A program made the position numbers and the translations under genes. DNA of 32,420 nucleotides from JBQTIP01 sp052388025 (lineage in GTDB: Bacteria; Actinomycetota; UBA4738; HRBIN12), in the NCBI GenBank assembly GCA_052388025.1, contig JBQTIP010000223.1, positions 1-32,420 on the forward strand, in the 5' to 3' direction. Position 1 is the first letter of the stretch; each line of letters begins with the position of its first letter. A model generated the notes under the pieces. The model had not been told where the DNA came from. It ran no database searches and worked only from the letters and a program-made list of their open reading frames with translations. This document shows, one piece after another, positions 7,584-15,581 of this stretch.

Positions 7584-8848
7584 CGCCACGATGATCCCCC
7601 AACGGCCGCCGCCGTGCCGGCCTCTGTCGGGACGGCCACGCGTCGTTCCACCCGAGTTCGGGCCACCGTCCGCCCAGCCGCGAACACCCATCGATCTTCC
7701 GTCGCTGTGGCGATGGCCTGAGGCAGGGAGTGCCCCGCCACGGCCAGCAAGTCGGCCGGCCGGCCCGGGGCGACGACCTCAACCGCCGGGAGCCCCATGA
7801 CTCCCCGCGCTCCCCGGCTCACCAGGTCGTAGGCCTCCTCGCACGAGAGATGTCCCGCGGACACCAGAAGCCCGGCCGTCTCCAGTGGGTCTCCTCGTCC
7901 AAGCGGATTGAAGACGTCCTGCACGTTGTCGCCGCCGGCGCCCACCGTCACTCCCGCGTCCAGTAGGGGGCGCAGGGCGGTCAGCCCCCGCGGAGGGGAG
8001 TTCTCCCAGTCCCGCCCCTGGAGGTAGAGGTTGGTCTGTGGGCAGGCCACCACCGCGATGCCGGCCGCAGCCACGGCCTGGGCAACCCGCCCCTGCACCT
8101 CTCTCGGTTGGACGCCGAGGCTCACGCAGTGGCTGGCAGTGACCGGATGGGGGAAGCCCTGAGCCACCATCTGAGCCAGGTCCTCCAGGCCCAGCACCGC
8201 CGGGTCCAAGGTCTCATCCATGTGCAGATCCACCGGCCGGCCGAGGTCGCTCGCCGTCTCCAGGCAGATCTCCAGGGCACCCCGGGGGTCGTCGTCGACG
8301 TGCGGGGCGCCGCCCACCAGGTCAACCCCGAGCTCCATCGCCGCCCGGAGCAGGGCCCGGTTGTCCGCCCCGGCGAGCCCGGTAAGAGGCCGGGAGACCA
8401 GCGCCACGAGATCGATGTGAAGCAGACCGGCCAGCTCCTCCCGCAGCCCGATCAGCGCTTCCGCACCTCGCAGCTCGATCCCCTGGCCCACGTCGACATG
8501 CGACCGGATCGCCGTGACGCCGCGGGCCAGGGCCTGGAATGCGGCCGCCCGGGCACGATCCAGCACGTCCACCGCGTCGAGGCCTGACCTGAAGGCCATC
8601 CACGCGTCGACCGCACCGGGGAGATCGCGCCTGGGGCTCTCGACCCGGGCGGAGGTGAAGGCCTTGTCGAGGTGGGCGTGGGGGTCGGCTGGGGCGGGAA
8701 GTAGCACATATCCCTCGAGGTCGTGGCCCTCTTCGTCCAAGGCGGGCTTCAGGCTGCCGGGAGGTCCCGTGGCGGCGATGAACGCTCCGTCGATGCGAAC
8801 GTCGACCTCGGTCCCGTCGGCGAGCGTTGCGGAGCGTAGGAGCACCAT
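7580..8848 (-). CDS. CodA-like amidohydrolase/deaminase
   Basis: The 422-residue metal-dependent hydrolase keeps the cytosine-deaminase pattern in order: PHAHLDKAF (H57, H59), VDLHMDET (H209 and E212, spaced as metal His and catalytic Glu in CodA), ASHC (H240) and AGGDNVQDVFNP (D307). Spacing and total length are close to E. coli CodA. This subgroup also contains AtzC-like N-alkyl hydrolases and creatinine deaminases, so the substrate may be a pyrimidine, triazine or other heterocyclic amide. The ATG at 8848 is chosen; a TTG lies one codon upstream at 8851. It is the second gene of the operon, 98 nt after the LLM gene, and overlaps the ATPase by 4 nt. Its link to an importer suggests the imported molecule or a product of it is the substrate. 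Confidence 0.87.
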   Translation of the reverse strand: MVLLRSATLADGTEVDVRIDGAFIAATGPPGSLKPALDEEGHDLEGYVLLPAPADPHAHLDKAFTSARVESPRRDLPGAVDAWMAFRSGLDAVDVLDRARAAAFQALARGVTAIRSHVDVGQGIELRGAEALIGLREELAGLLHIDLVALVSRPLTGLAGADNRALLRAAMELGVDLVGGAPHVDDDPRGALEICLETASDLGRPVDLHMDETLDPAVLGLEDLAQMVAQGFPHPVTASHCVSLGVQPREVQGRVAQAVAAAGIAVVACPQTNLYLQGRDWENSPPRGLTALRPLLDAGVTVGAGGDNVQDVFNPLGRGDPLETAGLLVSAGHLSCEEAYDLVSRGARGVMGLPAVEVVAPGRPADLLAVAGHSLPQAIATATEDRWVFAAGRTVARTRVERRVAVPTEAGTAAAVGGSSWR

Positions 8849-8946
8849 CAACCGAGGGACGATCGTCGAGCGACCGGTGCCTTGGGCGCGACGGCAGGGA
8901 TGCTGCCGGCTCGGGCCACCGCGCGCGGGCTCACCTCGGCCGGCTC

Positions 8947-10119
8947 CTAGGTGGCTGCCGCGGGGGTCAGGTTGAGCAGCGGAACCACTTCTTCGGCGAA
9001 GCGGGTCATCTGCTCGTCCGCGTGTTTGTAGCCGTTGCCAGGGAACTGGGGGACGATGGCGAGTTGCTTGACCGAGAGCATCTGCCTATAGAAGTCGACG
9101 CCCTCGGCCACCTCTTCGGGAGTCCCGATCACCCACACCTTCTGCTCCACCGACTGCTTGAGGGTGGGGATGAGGCCGGGCTGGACGGGCTTGCCGTCTT
9201 CGCCCATGTAGCCGCGGCTCCACCCGTAGGGCCCGAGGAACTTCCAGAACTCGTCGTGGCCGGGCTTGGCCGTCTCCAAGGCCTTCTCGTGGGTGTCATC
9301 GATGTGAACGTTCAGCACGAGCATCCGCTTCCCCCCCGGGTCGAGGGTCCCGCCGAACGTCTCGTCGTGCAGCTCGGCGTACCGGTCCCAGAACCGCTTG
9401 ATGAAGCTGTGGTGCTGGAGCCAGAACACCCCGTTATAGCCCTTGCGAGGCACGTGCTCCAGGGTGGGCGGGGAGGTGATGGCCTGCCAGATCTCGTAGG
9501 GATACTTCGGCCTCGGCACCAGCGTGAGGGTCTGTACCGTGCCGCCCCGGTCGGGGATCCCCGGCGGAGGCAACTGGAAGTGCTTGCCGTGGAACGAGAA
9601 GGCCTCGTTGTCCAGAGCCAGCGTGATGATCTCCATGGCCTCGTCCATGACCTCGCGGTTGATGCGGTCGGCTTCTGCCTTGTCGGGGTTGTCCCATGAG
9701 CCGACCACCGTACCCAGCGCCTGGGCTTCGCGAGGGACGGTGCCGCGCCCAACGCCAAGGATGCCCCGGCCGCCCGAGAAGTTGTGGAAGACCGCGAAGT
9801 CCTCGGCCAGACGCAGCGGATGCCATTGGGGCACGACGTTGAACAGCGCACCGATCTTGATCCGCTTGGTCCGCTCGGCGAGGAAGGCCCCGACGAGGAT
9901 GGCATTGGGGATGACCTCGTACCCCTCGTACTGGAAGTGGTGCTCGGTCAGCCAGAACGTGTCGTAGCCGAGCTCCTCGGCCCGCACGCCCAAGTCCATC
10001 ACCCGCTCCTGGGCGTACCAGAAGTCCTGCTGTGTGTAACGCCGGTCGGTTGGGGCGGGGGGACCGGCTCCCGCGTCCTCCATCTCCACGCCTGCGAGGA
10101 AAAAGAGCCCAGTCTCCAA
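8947..10119 (-). CDS. LLM-class flavin-dependent monooxygenase
   Basis: The 390-residue bacterial-luciferase-like TIM barrel has the typical blocks FWLTEHHF, ERTKRIKIGALFNVVPQWHPLRLAEDFAV split across the early strands, and GRGILGVGRGT. At this length it resembles two-component FMN monooxygenases more than the shorter F420 proteins elsewhere in the window. It probably takes reduced FMN from the reductase at 4085-4672 and inserts oxygen into a small organic substrate. The start is a TTG at 10119: AGGAGG lies 8 nt upstream (10128-10133), and the candidate promoter leaves a leader of about 20 nt. No ATG nearby has comparable support. It is the first gene of the operon and faces the FAD oxidoreductase across a 62-nt divergent region. 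Confidence 0.88.
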   Translation of the reverse strand: METGLFFLAGVEMEDAGAGPPAPTDRRYTQQDFWYAQERVMDLGVRAEELGYDTFWLTEHHFQYEGYEVIPNAILVGAFLAERTKRIKIGALFNVVPQWHPLRLAEDFAVFHNFSGGRGILGVGRGTVPREAQALGTVVGSWDNPDKAEADRINREVMDEAMEIITLALDNEAFSFHGKHFQLPPPGIPDRGGTVQTLTLVPRPKYPYEIWQAITSPPTLEHVPRKGYNGVFWLQHHSFIKRFWDRYAELHDETFGGTLDPGGKRMLVLNVHIDDTHEKALETAKPGHDEFWKFLGPYGWSRGYMGEDGKPVQPGLIPTLKQSVEQKVWVIGTPEEVAEGVDFYRQMLSVKQLAIVPQFPGNGYKHADEQMTRFAEEVVPLLNLTPAAAT

Positions 10120-10127
10120 GCTCCGCG

Positions 10128-10133
10128 CCTCCT
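10128..10133 (-). promoter_or_regulatory. Shine-Dalgarno AGGAGG that decides the TTG start
   Basis: A full AGGAGG lies 8 nt upstream of the TTG at 10119. It selects this rare start codon for the LLM monooxygenase over the internal ATG twelve codons downstream. Confidence 0.7.
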
Positions 10134-10136
10134 AGT

Positions 10137-10162
10137 TCTGACTTGGAGGGTAAGACGTCAGA
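10137..10162. promoter_or_regulatory. inverted repeat, candidate operator in the divergent promoter
   Basis: TCTGAC (10137-10142) and GTCAGA (10157-10162) form an inverted repeat with 14 nt between arms. A second pair, ACTTG (10141-10145) and CAAGT (10163-10167), is interleaved with it. The repeat covers the -10 element and expected start site of the minus-strand promoter, a position suited to repression. The GntR/UTRA protein of the operon is the obvious candidate to bind it; this is an inference. Confidence 0.45.
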
Positions 10163-10176
10163 CAAGTTAAAGTCAA
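10147..10176 (-). promoter_or_regulatory. candidate sigma-70-type promoter of the LLM/transport operon
   Basis: On the minus strand TTGACT (10176-10171) and TACCCT (10152-10147) are spaced by 18 nt. A start near 10140 would leave about 20 nt of leader containing the AGGAGG box before the TTG start codon. The geometry fits a primary sigma factor. No experimental support is available from sequence alone. Confidence 0.5.
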
Positions 10177-10181
10177 GGCAC

Positions 10182-11756
10182 ATGAGGCAGGAACGCTCCG
10201 CTCACGACGCGATCGTCATAGGCGCGGGCCATAACGGCCTGGTGTGCGGGGCCTACCTGGCCCGGGCCGGCCTGGACGTGCTCGTCCTGGAGGCTCGCTC
10301 CTCGGTGGGAGGGTGTGCGTCGACCGTCGATGCCCTCGACGGGGCCCGGGTCAACGTGTGCAACTGCGACCACAGCCTGGTGCTGGCCACGCCCATCCCC
10401 GACGAGCTGGACCTGGCGGCATTCGGATTGCGCTACCTGGAGGTGGAGCCGATGCAGCTCTCGATCGGCTGGGATGCCGAGCCCCCGTGGTTCCTGTTCC
10501 GAGATCGGGGCCGGACGGTCGACCGGCTCGGCCTGACCCATCCGGCCGAGGTGGAGAACTACCATCGCTACCTGCGCTTGGCGACCCCGGTCGCCGAGCT
10601 GATCCTGGAGCTGGCGTGCGCGCCTCCCACACCCCGACGTGTGCTGCGTGGGGTGCTGGCCAGGCGGGCCCGCGGCCTCCGCACGCTGCTGGCGTGGAGC
10701 AGAGAGTCGGTGGCCTCGGTGGTTCGGTCCATGTTCGCGGCCGAGGCGCTACGCGCTCCGGTGGTGGCGACCGGCCCGGCCGTGTGGGGCCTGGCACCCG
10801 ACACGCCCCGCACCGGGCTGGGCGCCCTGGGCTATGCGCTCAAGCACCTGACGGGGGTGGCCCGGCCGGTCGGAGGGAGCGGGGGCCTGCCGGTCGCGCT
10901 CGCTCGGTGCCTGGAGGCGGCCAGAGGCACGGTCCGCACCGGCGCCCGCGTGGTCGAGATCCTGGCCGAAGGAGACCGCGTTCGGGGGGTCGCGCTGGAC
11001 GACGCGGAGGTCCTGGAGGCCCCGGTGGTCGTGGCTGCGGCAGACCCACGCCAGGCGATGGTGCGGTGGCTGGCTCGCCCTCCGGCTCGGGCTGTGCCTG
11101 TCGTGGAGCGGTGGCGCGCGCAACCGGCTCGGGATGGCTACGAGTCGAAGATCGACGCGGTGATCGCTCTCCGTCCCAGGTTCCGAGCCCTCGACGGACA
11201 TCTCCTCGACCGCCTGGGCGTGGAGGAGCCGCTCGTGCCGACGGCCATCGTTACCGCCGGCCTCCCGGGCATCGCCCTTGCCCACGCCGCGATGGGCAGG
11301 GGCGAGGTGGCCGAGCGGCCGATGCTCTGGGTGAATGTGCCCTCGGTCTTGGACCCCTCGATGCGGGTGGGCGAGGAGGACGTGTTCAGCCTGGAGGTGC
11401 TGTTCACCCCCTACGGGTTGCGAGAGGGATGGGAGCGGACCGGAGAGCCCTCGCGCTGGCTGGACGCGCTCTCGACCCTGGTCGCCCCGGGTTTCCGGGA
11501 GGGGCTGCGGCGGTGGCGGGTGGTCGCGCCCCCCGGCTACGAGCGGGACTTCGGGTTGGACCGAGGATTCGCCCCTAGCTTCTCGGGCACGCCGCTATCC
11601 GTGCTGACCGGCCGGGACCGGGAGCTCACCAGGTATGAGACGCCGGTGCGCGGCCTCTACCTCACGGGAGCCGGCACGTTTCCCGGAACCGGGGTCTGGG
11701 GCGCCCCCGGCCGGAACGCCGCCCATGTCGTCCTCTCCCGGCTCGGACGGTCATGA
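10182..11756 (+). CDS. NAD(P)/FAD-dependent oxidoreductase, phytoene desaturase/PYROXD2-like
   Basis: The 524-residue protein opens with a dinucleotide-binding fold, IVIGAGHNGLVCGAYLARAG from residue 11, followed by VLVLEARSSVGGCAS. This is the signature of the CrtI/carotenoid isomerase/PYROXD2 group. The C-terminal LYLTGAGTFPGTGVWGAPGR is the second FAD-binding block of the same group. These enzymes desaturate, isomerise or oxidise hydrophobic or polyene-like substrates using FAD. No other carotenoid gene is nearby, so a carotenoid role is not supported. The ATG at 10182 has AAGG 4-5 nt upstream and lies just before the FAD fold. The stop overlaps the next gene's ATG by 4 nt, so the two should be co-translated. 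Confidence 0.87.
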   Translation: MRQERSAHDAIVIGAGHNGLVCGAYLARAGLDVLVLEARSSVGGCASTVDALDGARVNVCNCDHSLVLATPIPDELDLAAFGLRYLEVEPMQLSIGWDAEPPWFLFRDRGRTVDRLGLTHPAEVENYHRYLRLATPVAELILELACAPPTPRRVLRGVLARRARGLRTLLAWSRESVASVVRSMFAAEALRAPVVATGPAVWGLAPDTPRTGLGALGYALKHLTGVARPVGGSGGLPVALARCLEAARGTVRTGARVVEILAEGDRVRGVALDDAEVLEAPVVVAAADPRQAMVRWLARPPARAVPVVERWRAQPARDGYESKIDAVIALRPRFRALDGHLLDRLGVEEPLVPTAIVTAGLPGIALAHAAMGRGEVAERPMLWVNVPSVLDPSMRVGEEDVFSLEVLFTPYGLREGWERTGEPSRWLDALSTLVAPGFREGLRRWRVVAPPGYERDFGLDRGFAPSFSGTPLSVLTGRDRELTRYETPVRGLYLTGAGTFPGTGVWGAPGRNAAHVVLSRLGRS

Positions 11757-13330
11757 ACCAGGAGCGAGCCACGGCAAGAGCAAGCGGGATCGAGGTCGTC
11801 CGGGAGGCAGGGCTCGAGGCGGTGATGCCGGACGGCCTTCGACTCGTGGCCGACGCCTGGCACCCCGCCTGGGGGGGGCCGTGGCCCGTGCTACTGCAAC
11901 GCCTCCCGTACGGCCGGTCGGCGGCCTCATCGGTGGCCCTGCCCCACCCCACCTGGTTCGCCCGGCGCGGCTACGCGGTGGTAGTGCAGGACGTGCGGGG
12001 GCGGGGCGACTCTGAGGGCCGGTTCACGCCCTTCGTCCAAGAGGTGGAGGACGGCGTGGCGACCATCGAATGGGCCGCTACGTTGCCCTTCTGCAACGGG
12101 AGCGTGGCCACCTACGGGTTCTCCTACCAGGGGCTGACCCAGCTCGCCGCAGCGGCCCGGCGGCCTCCCGCCCTTCGGGCCATCGCTCCCATGATGTGCT
12201 GCCCCGACCCATATGAGGGCTGGACCTACGAGGGCGGGTGCCTGCGGTGGCCGTTCGTGACGTCGTGGGGTGCCCAGCTGGCCGGCCAGGAGAAAGGGGC
12301 CACCCCTTGGGTGCCGGACCTTGAGGCGCTTCCGATCTCGATGGCGCTCGGCGAGGATCCCCCGAAGTGGTTCTCGGAGTGGCTGGCGCATCCCGGTGAT
12401 GACGCGTACTGGGCCGAGCGGCGGGCGGACCTCTCGGCCATCGACGTGCCCGCCTTCACTGTGCTGGGATGGTTCGACGACTTCGCCTCGGGGACGGCCC
12501 GGATCATCGAGGCCCTGGGGGCCGAGGCGGTGTGCGGGCCGTGGGCCCACATGCCGTGGGGTTCCAGGATCGGCGACGTGGAACTGGGTCCCGAGGCGGC
12601 CCCGTCTGCTGCATTCGACGCCCTCCTGTCCTTCTTCGACCGAGCTTTGAAAGGCCTGGGCGAGCCTCCGCTCGGGCGGGTGCGGTACTTCTCGGTGGGC
12701 CGGGGCTGGACCTGGGCGCCCTCCTGGCCTCCCCCTCACGGGGTGGTGCGGTTCGCAGCGGTGAGCCGCGGCCACGCAAACTCGCGCCATGGCGACGGGC
12801 GGCTGATGGAGGGGCCGGCCGACCCGAGTCCGCCGGACGTGTTCGTGGCCGAGCCGCTCGTGCCCTACCCGGGCGGCCCGCTGCCCCTGTCGAACGAGGC
12901 CGCGGCAGAGGATCGGCGTGACGTCCTGTGCTTCACGAGCGACCCGTTGTCCGAGTCCCTCTCCATCGCCGGGTCGCCCCGGGTGGAAGTCACGACGCGC
13001 TGCGACCGCGACACCCACGACGTGGTGGCCACCCTGGTGGCGGTGGGCCTGGACGGCGAGCCGCGCGGCCTGGCCACCGGGATTCGCCGGGCCAGGGTCA
13101 CACCCGGAGAGCCCCACCGGCACGAAGTCGAGCTCCGCCCCATCGCCTGGACGTTCGAGAGAGGCTGGCGGTTTCGCCTGGACATCTCCGCCTCCCGCTT
13201 TCCGGCCTTCGACCGGAATCCGCACAGCACGGGCCGCCCGGTCGCCGAGACGCCACGCGAAGGGCACCGCGTGGCCACGATCGAGGTTCTGGGGGCGACC
13301 CTGGACCTGCCGGCCGAGAAGAGCGACTAG
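11753..13330 (+). CDS. CocE/NonD family serine hydrolase (X-Pro dipeptidyl-peptidase S15 type)
   Basis: The 525-residue alpha/beta hydrolase belongs to the cocaine-esterase/glutaryl-7-ACA acylase group. The catalytic triad is readable: nucleophile S124 in YGFSYQG, acid D242 in LGWFDDF and base H266 in GPWAHMPWG. VVVQDVRGRGDSEG (77-90) is the usual oxyanion-side block. The C-terminal third has the jelly-roll domain pattern of CocE. It cleaves esters or amides; the natural substrate is unknown. It starts at an ATG overlapping the oxidoreductase stop (ATGA), so the pair acts in one pathway. The next gene is convergent, 36 nt away. Confidence 0.9.
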   Translation: MNQERATARASGIEVVREAGLEAVMPDGLRLVADAWHPAWGGPWPVLLQRLPYGRSAASSVALPHPTWFARRGYAVVVQDVRGRGDSEGRFTPFVQEVEDGVATIEWAATLPFCNGSVATYGFSYQGLTQLAAAARRPPALRAIAPMMCCPDPYEGWTYEGGCLRWPFVTSWGAQLAGQEKGATPWVPDLEALPISMALGEDPPKWFSEWLAHPGDDAYWAERRADLSAIDVPAFTVLGWFDDFASGTARIIEALGAEAVCGPWAHMPWGSRIGDVELGPEAAPSAAFDALLSFFDRALKGLGEPPLGRVRYFSVGRGWTWAPSWPPPHGVVRFAAVSRGHANSRHGDGRLMEGPADPSPPDVFVAEPLVPYPGGPLPLSNEAAAEDRRDVLCFTSDPLSESLSIAGSPRVEVTTRCDRDTHDVVATLVAVGLDGEPRGLATGIRRARVTPGEPHRHEVELRPIAWTFERGWRFRLDISASRFPAFDRNPHSTGRPVAETPREGHRVATIEVLGATLDLPAEKSD

Positions 13331-13355
13331 CCGATCGATCAGGGGGAACGGCCCT

Positions 13356-13369
13356 TGACGGCTCCGTCA
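13356..13369. terminator. short hairpin between convergent genes, weak terminator candidate
   Basis: TGACGGCTCCGTCA forms a 5-bp stem with a 4-nt loop between the CocE stop (13330) and the stop of the convergent dehydrogenase (13367-13369), which it includes. There is no T-run on either strand, so intrinsic termination would be weak. Confidence 0.25.
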
Positions 13370-14422
13370 GCTCGAGAGATCGAGCGCGATGCCGAACGCC
13401 TCGGGATCGCCGGCGTCGATCAGTGCGTAGGCAGCGGCGGCATCGTCGAGGGGGAATCGGTGTGTGATCAGGGCGCCCACGTTCAACGACGGGGTGAGCC
13501 GCATGGCGACGGCGAACCGCCGCGCCCGGTCCCATCGCGGCTGCAGCCCCGACCCCACGTGGACGACGTTCGTGCTGATGACGCGCTGACGACGGACGTG
13601 GAACGCATCCCCGGGCGCGATGTCCAGTTGCTTCGTGCCGTAGAAGGCCACCACCGCGATCGTGCCTTCCTGGCCGGTCGCGAGGATGGCCGCTTGCAAC
13701 CCGGCCGCGGTGCTGCTCGCCTCGATACAGATGTCGGCGCCGCGCCCCGCGCTCAGCTCGCGGATGATCTCCGGGGCCTCGTCCGGGCTGGCCGTGTGCG
13801 GCACGCCCCGCCGGGAAGCGCGGGCGCGCCGCTGTCGGATGGGGTCGACGCCCACCACATCGCTGGATGTCCTGGCTGCGAGCTGGGCGCAGAACAGCCC
13901 GACCATCCCGAGGCCGTAGACCGCAACCACGTCGCCGAACCGCACCGGCACGTCGAACAGGCAGTTCACCGCGACGTCCACGAGGTTGGCGAACATCGCC
14001 GAGGTCTCGTCGATCTGGGACGGCACCGACGTGACGATGCCGGCACCTTCAGCGACGGTGAACAGGCTCTGGTGAGGGTGCCGGACGAACACCAGCTGGC
14101 CCGGCTCGGCGGAGGCGCCCCGACCGGCGTTGACCACCCGGCCAACCACCTGGTAGCCGTACTTCACCGGGAATGCGAACGACCCCTCGGCGGTCGGTAC
14201 ACCCAGCGGCTGGTCGGGGCGGACCTCGCCCCGGTAGACGAGCATCTCCGTGCCGGGGCTGATGAGCGAGCAGCGTCCGGCGACGAGGATCTCCCCCCGC
14301 CCGGGCCGCCGCACCTGGTGGGTCCGGACCTCCGCCCGTCGCGGAGCGGTGAACCAGACGGCCCGCCCGATCCCCGCGACCCCGTGGTCGATGAGACCGC
14401 TAGCATCGGGCTCTTCCGTCAC
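13367..14422 (-). CDS. MDR-superfamily zinc-type alcohol dehydrogenase-like protein
   Basis: The 351-residue medium-chain dehydrogenase has a GroES-like N-terminal half with SLISPGTEM (52-60) and KYGYQVVGRV (87-96), and a Rossmann half with VAVYGLGMVGLFCAQLAA (from 167; GLGMVG). The SLISPGTE form in place of the CGSDxH zinc site, and absence of the four-Cys structural zinc lobe, place it in the BchC/sugar-dehydrogenase-like branch. NAD(P)-dependent oxidation of a polyol or sugar is plausible but not proven. The GTG at 14422 is chosen because AGGGG lies 5 nt upstream. An upstream TTG at 14470 would add 16 poorly conserved-looking residues. It diverges from the AKR gene and may share its regulation. 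Confidence 0.87.
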   Translation of the reverse strand: MTEEPDASGLIDHGVAGIGRAVWFTAPRRAEVRTHQVRRPGRGEILVAGRCSLISPGTEMLVYRGEVRPDQPLGVPTAEGSFAFPVKYGYQVVGRVVNAGRGASAEPGQLVFVRHPHQSLFTVAEGAGIVTSVPSQIDETSAMFANLVDVAVNCLFDVPVRFGDVVAVYGLGMVGLFCAQLAARTSSDVVGVDPIRQRRARASRRGVPHTASPDEAPEIIRELSAGRGADICIEASSTAAGLQAAILATGQEGTIAVVAFYGTKQLDIAPGDAFHVRRQRVISTNVVHVGSGLQPRWDRARRFAVAMRLTPSLNVGALITHRFPLDDAAAAYALIDAGDPEAFGIALDLSS

Positions 14423-14483
14423 CTCATCCCCTGCCCATCGCGCCGCACCCGATCCGAATGAAGGGATCAAGCTTCGCAGACCG

Positions 14484-14492
14484 TGAGAATAT
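14484..14492 (+). promoter_or_regulatory. candidate extended -10 promoter for the AKR-FAH operon
   Basis: TGAGAATAT reads as TGnGAATAT, an extended -10 element, 28 nt before the ATG at 14521. No good -35 is seen, which is usual for extended -10 promoters. A short GATCC/GGATC inverted repeat (14451-14468) lies upstream. Confidence 0.3.
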
Positions 14493-14520
14493 CGGAGCCG
14501 GTCAGGACGGGAGGTCGTGC

Positions 14521-15576
14521 ATGGAGTATCGGGCGCTCGGCCGCACCGGCGTACGGGTCAGCGCGCTCTCGCTTGGCGCGCTCATGTTCGGCGCGTGGGG
14601 CAACAAGGACGAGGACGAGTCCGTCCGGATGATCCATCAGGCCCTGGATGCCGGGGTCAACCTCGTCGATACGGCCGACATGTATAGCGAGGGGTGCTCC
14701 GAGGAGATCGTGGGCCGTGCCCTCAAGGGCCGCCGCGACGAGGTGGTGCTGGCCACCAAGTTCCACAACCCGATGGGGCCAGGCCTGAACGACCGAGGGA
14801 ACTCGCGGCTGTGGATCATGCGCGCGGTCGAGGCGAGCCTCCGGCGCCTGGACACCGACCACATCGACCTGTACCAGGCTCATCGATGGGATCCCGCGAC
14901 CGACCTCGAGGAGACGCTCTCCGCCCTCACTGATCTCGTGCGCCAGGGTAAGGTCCGGTACCTCGGGTGCTCCACGTTCCCAGCGTTCTTGATCGTGGAG
15001 GCGCACTGGGTGAGCGAACGCCGGGGCCTGGAGCGGTTCGCGTGCGAGCAACCGCCCTACTCGATCTTCGTGCGCCCGGGCGAGCTCGACGTGTTCCCGG
15101 TCTGCCTGAGGTACGGGATGGGAGTCTTGGTGTGGAGCCCACTGGCAGCGGGCTGGCTCACGGGGAAGTACCGCCGTGGGCAGGAGGCGCCCGCCGACTC
15201 GCGGGCCGTGTCCTATCCGGGTCCGTACATGGCGCCGAGATTCGATCTCTCCCGACCGGGGAACCAGCGGAAGCTAGACCTCGTCGAGGAGCTCGAGGGC
15301 GTAGCGAGAGAAGCGGGGCTTTCCCTCACGCACATGGCGATGGCGTTCGCCGTCGCCCACCCCGCGGTGACCTCGGCCATCATCGGGCCTCGCACCCCGG
15401 AGCAGCTGCGGGATCTCCTGGCCGGCGCGGACGTCCGGCTGGACGAGCGCACGCTCGATGCGATCGACGCAGTGGTGCCGCCGGGAACCGTGCTGAACGA
15501 GCCCGACAGGGGGTGGGACCCGCCCTGGATGTCGGCGCATGCGCGTCGGCCGCAGGGCGAAGAGGCCGGAGCCTGA
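14521..15576 (+). CDS. aldo/keto reductase
   Basis: The 351-residue TIM-barrel NADPH oxidoreductase starts with MEYRALGRTGVRVSALSLG, typical of the YajO/YghZ/GPR-like AKR group. The catalytic tetrad is intact: D50 and Y55 in DTADMYS, K80 in ATKF and H121 in YQAHRWD. The end region SAIIGPRTPEQL carries the NADP phosphate-binding pattern. It reduces an aldehyde or ketone, or oxidises a sugar. The ATG at 14521 follows GGGAGG by 6 nt; an upstream ATG at 14458 overlaps the divergent gene's leader and has no such site. The next gene starts 5 nt after its stop, so they form an operon. Neighbouring sugar-acid enzymes suggest a sugar or sugar-acid substrate. Confidence 0.93.
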   Translation: MEYRALGRTGVRVSALSLGALMFGAWGNKDEDESVRMIHQALDAGVNLVDTADMYSEGCSEEIVGRALKGRRDEVVLATKFHNPMGPGLNDRGNSRLWIMRAVEASLRRLDTDHIDLYQAHRWDPATDLEETLSALTDLVRQGKVRYLGCSTFPAFLIVEAHWVSERRGLERFACEQPPYSIFVRPGELDVFPVCLRYGMGVLVWSPLAAGWLTGKYRRGQEAPADSRAVSYPGPYMAPRFDLSRPGNQRKLDLVEELEGVAREAGLSLTHMAMAFAVAHPAVTSAIIGPRTPEQLRDLLAGADVRLDERTLDAIDAVVPPGTVLNEPDRGWDPPWMSAHARRPQGEEAGA

Positions 15577-15581
15577 AAGGG

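Noticed and set aside
8848..8931. 28-codon frame starting GTG in the gap between LLM gene and CodA-like gene, ending TGATG at the next start
   Set aside because: A GGAG box and coupling geometry are present, but the peptide is short, Ala/Arg/Pro-rich and low in information. It is most likely read by chance in GC-rich DNA.
10182..11756. Carotenoid biosynthesis gene (crtI)
   Set aside because: The FAD motifs fit the wider CrtI/PYROXD2 group, but no phytoene synthase, cyclase or GGPP synthase is nearby, and its partner is a CocE hydrolase.
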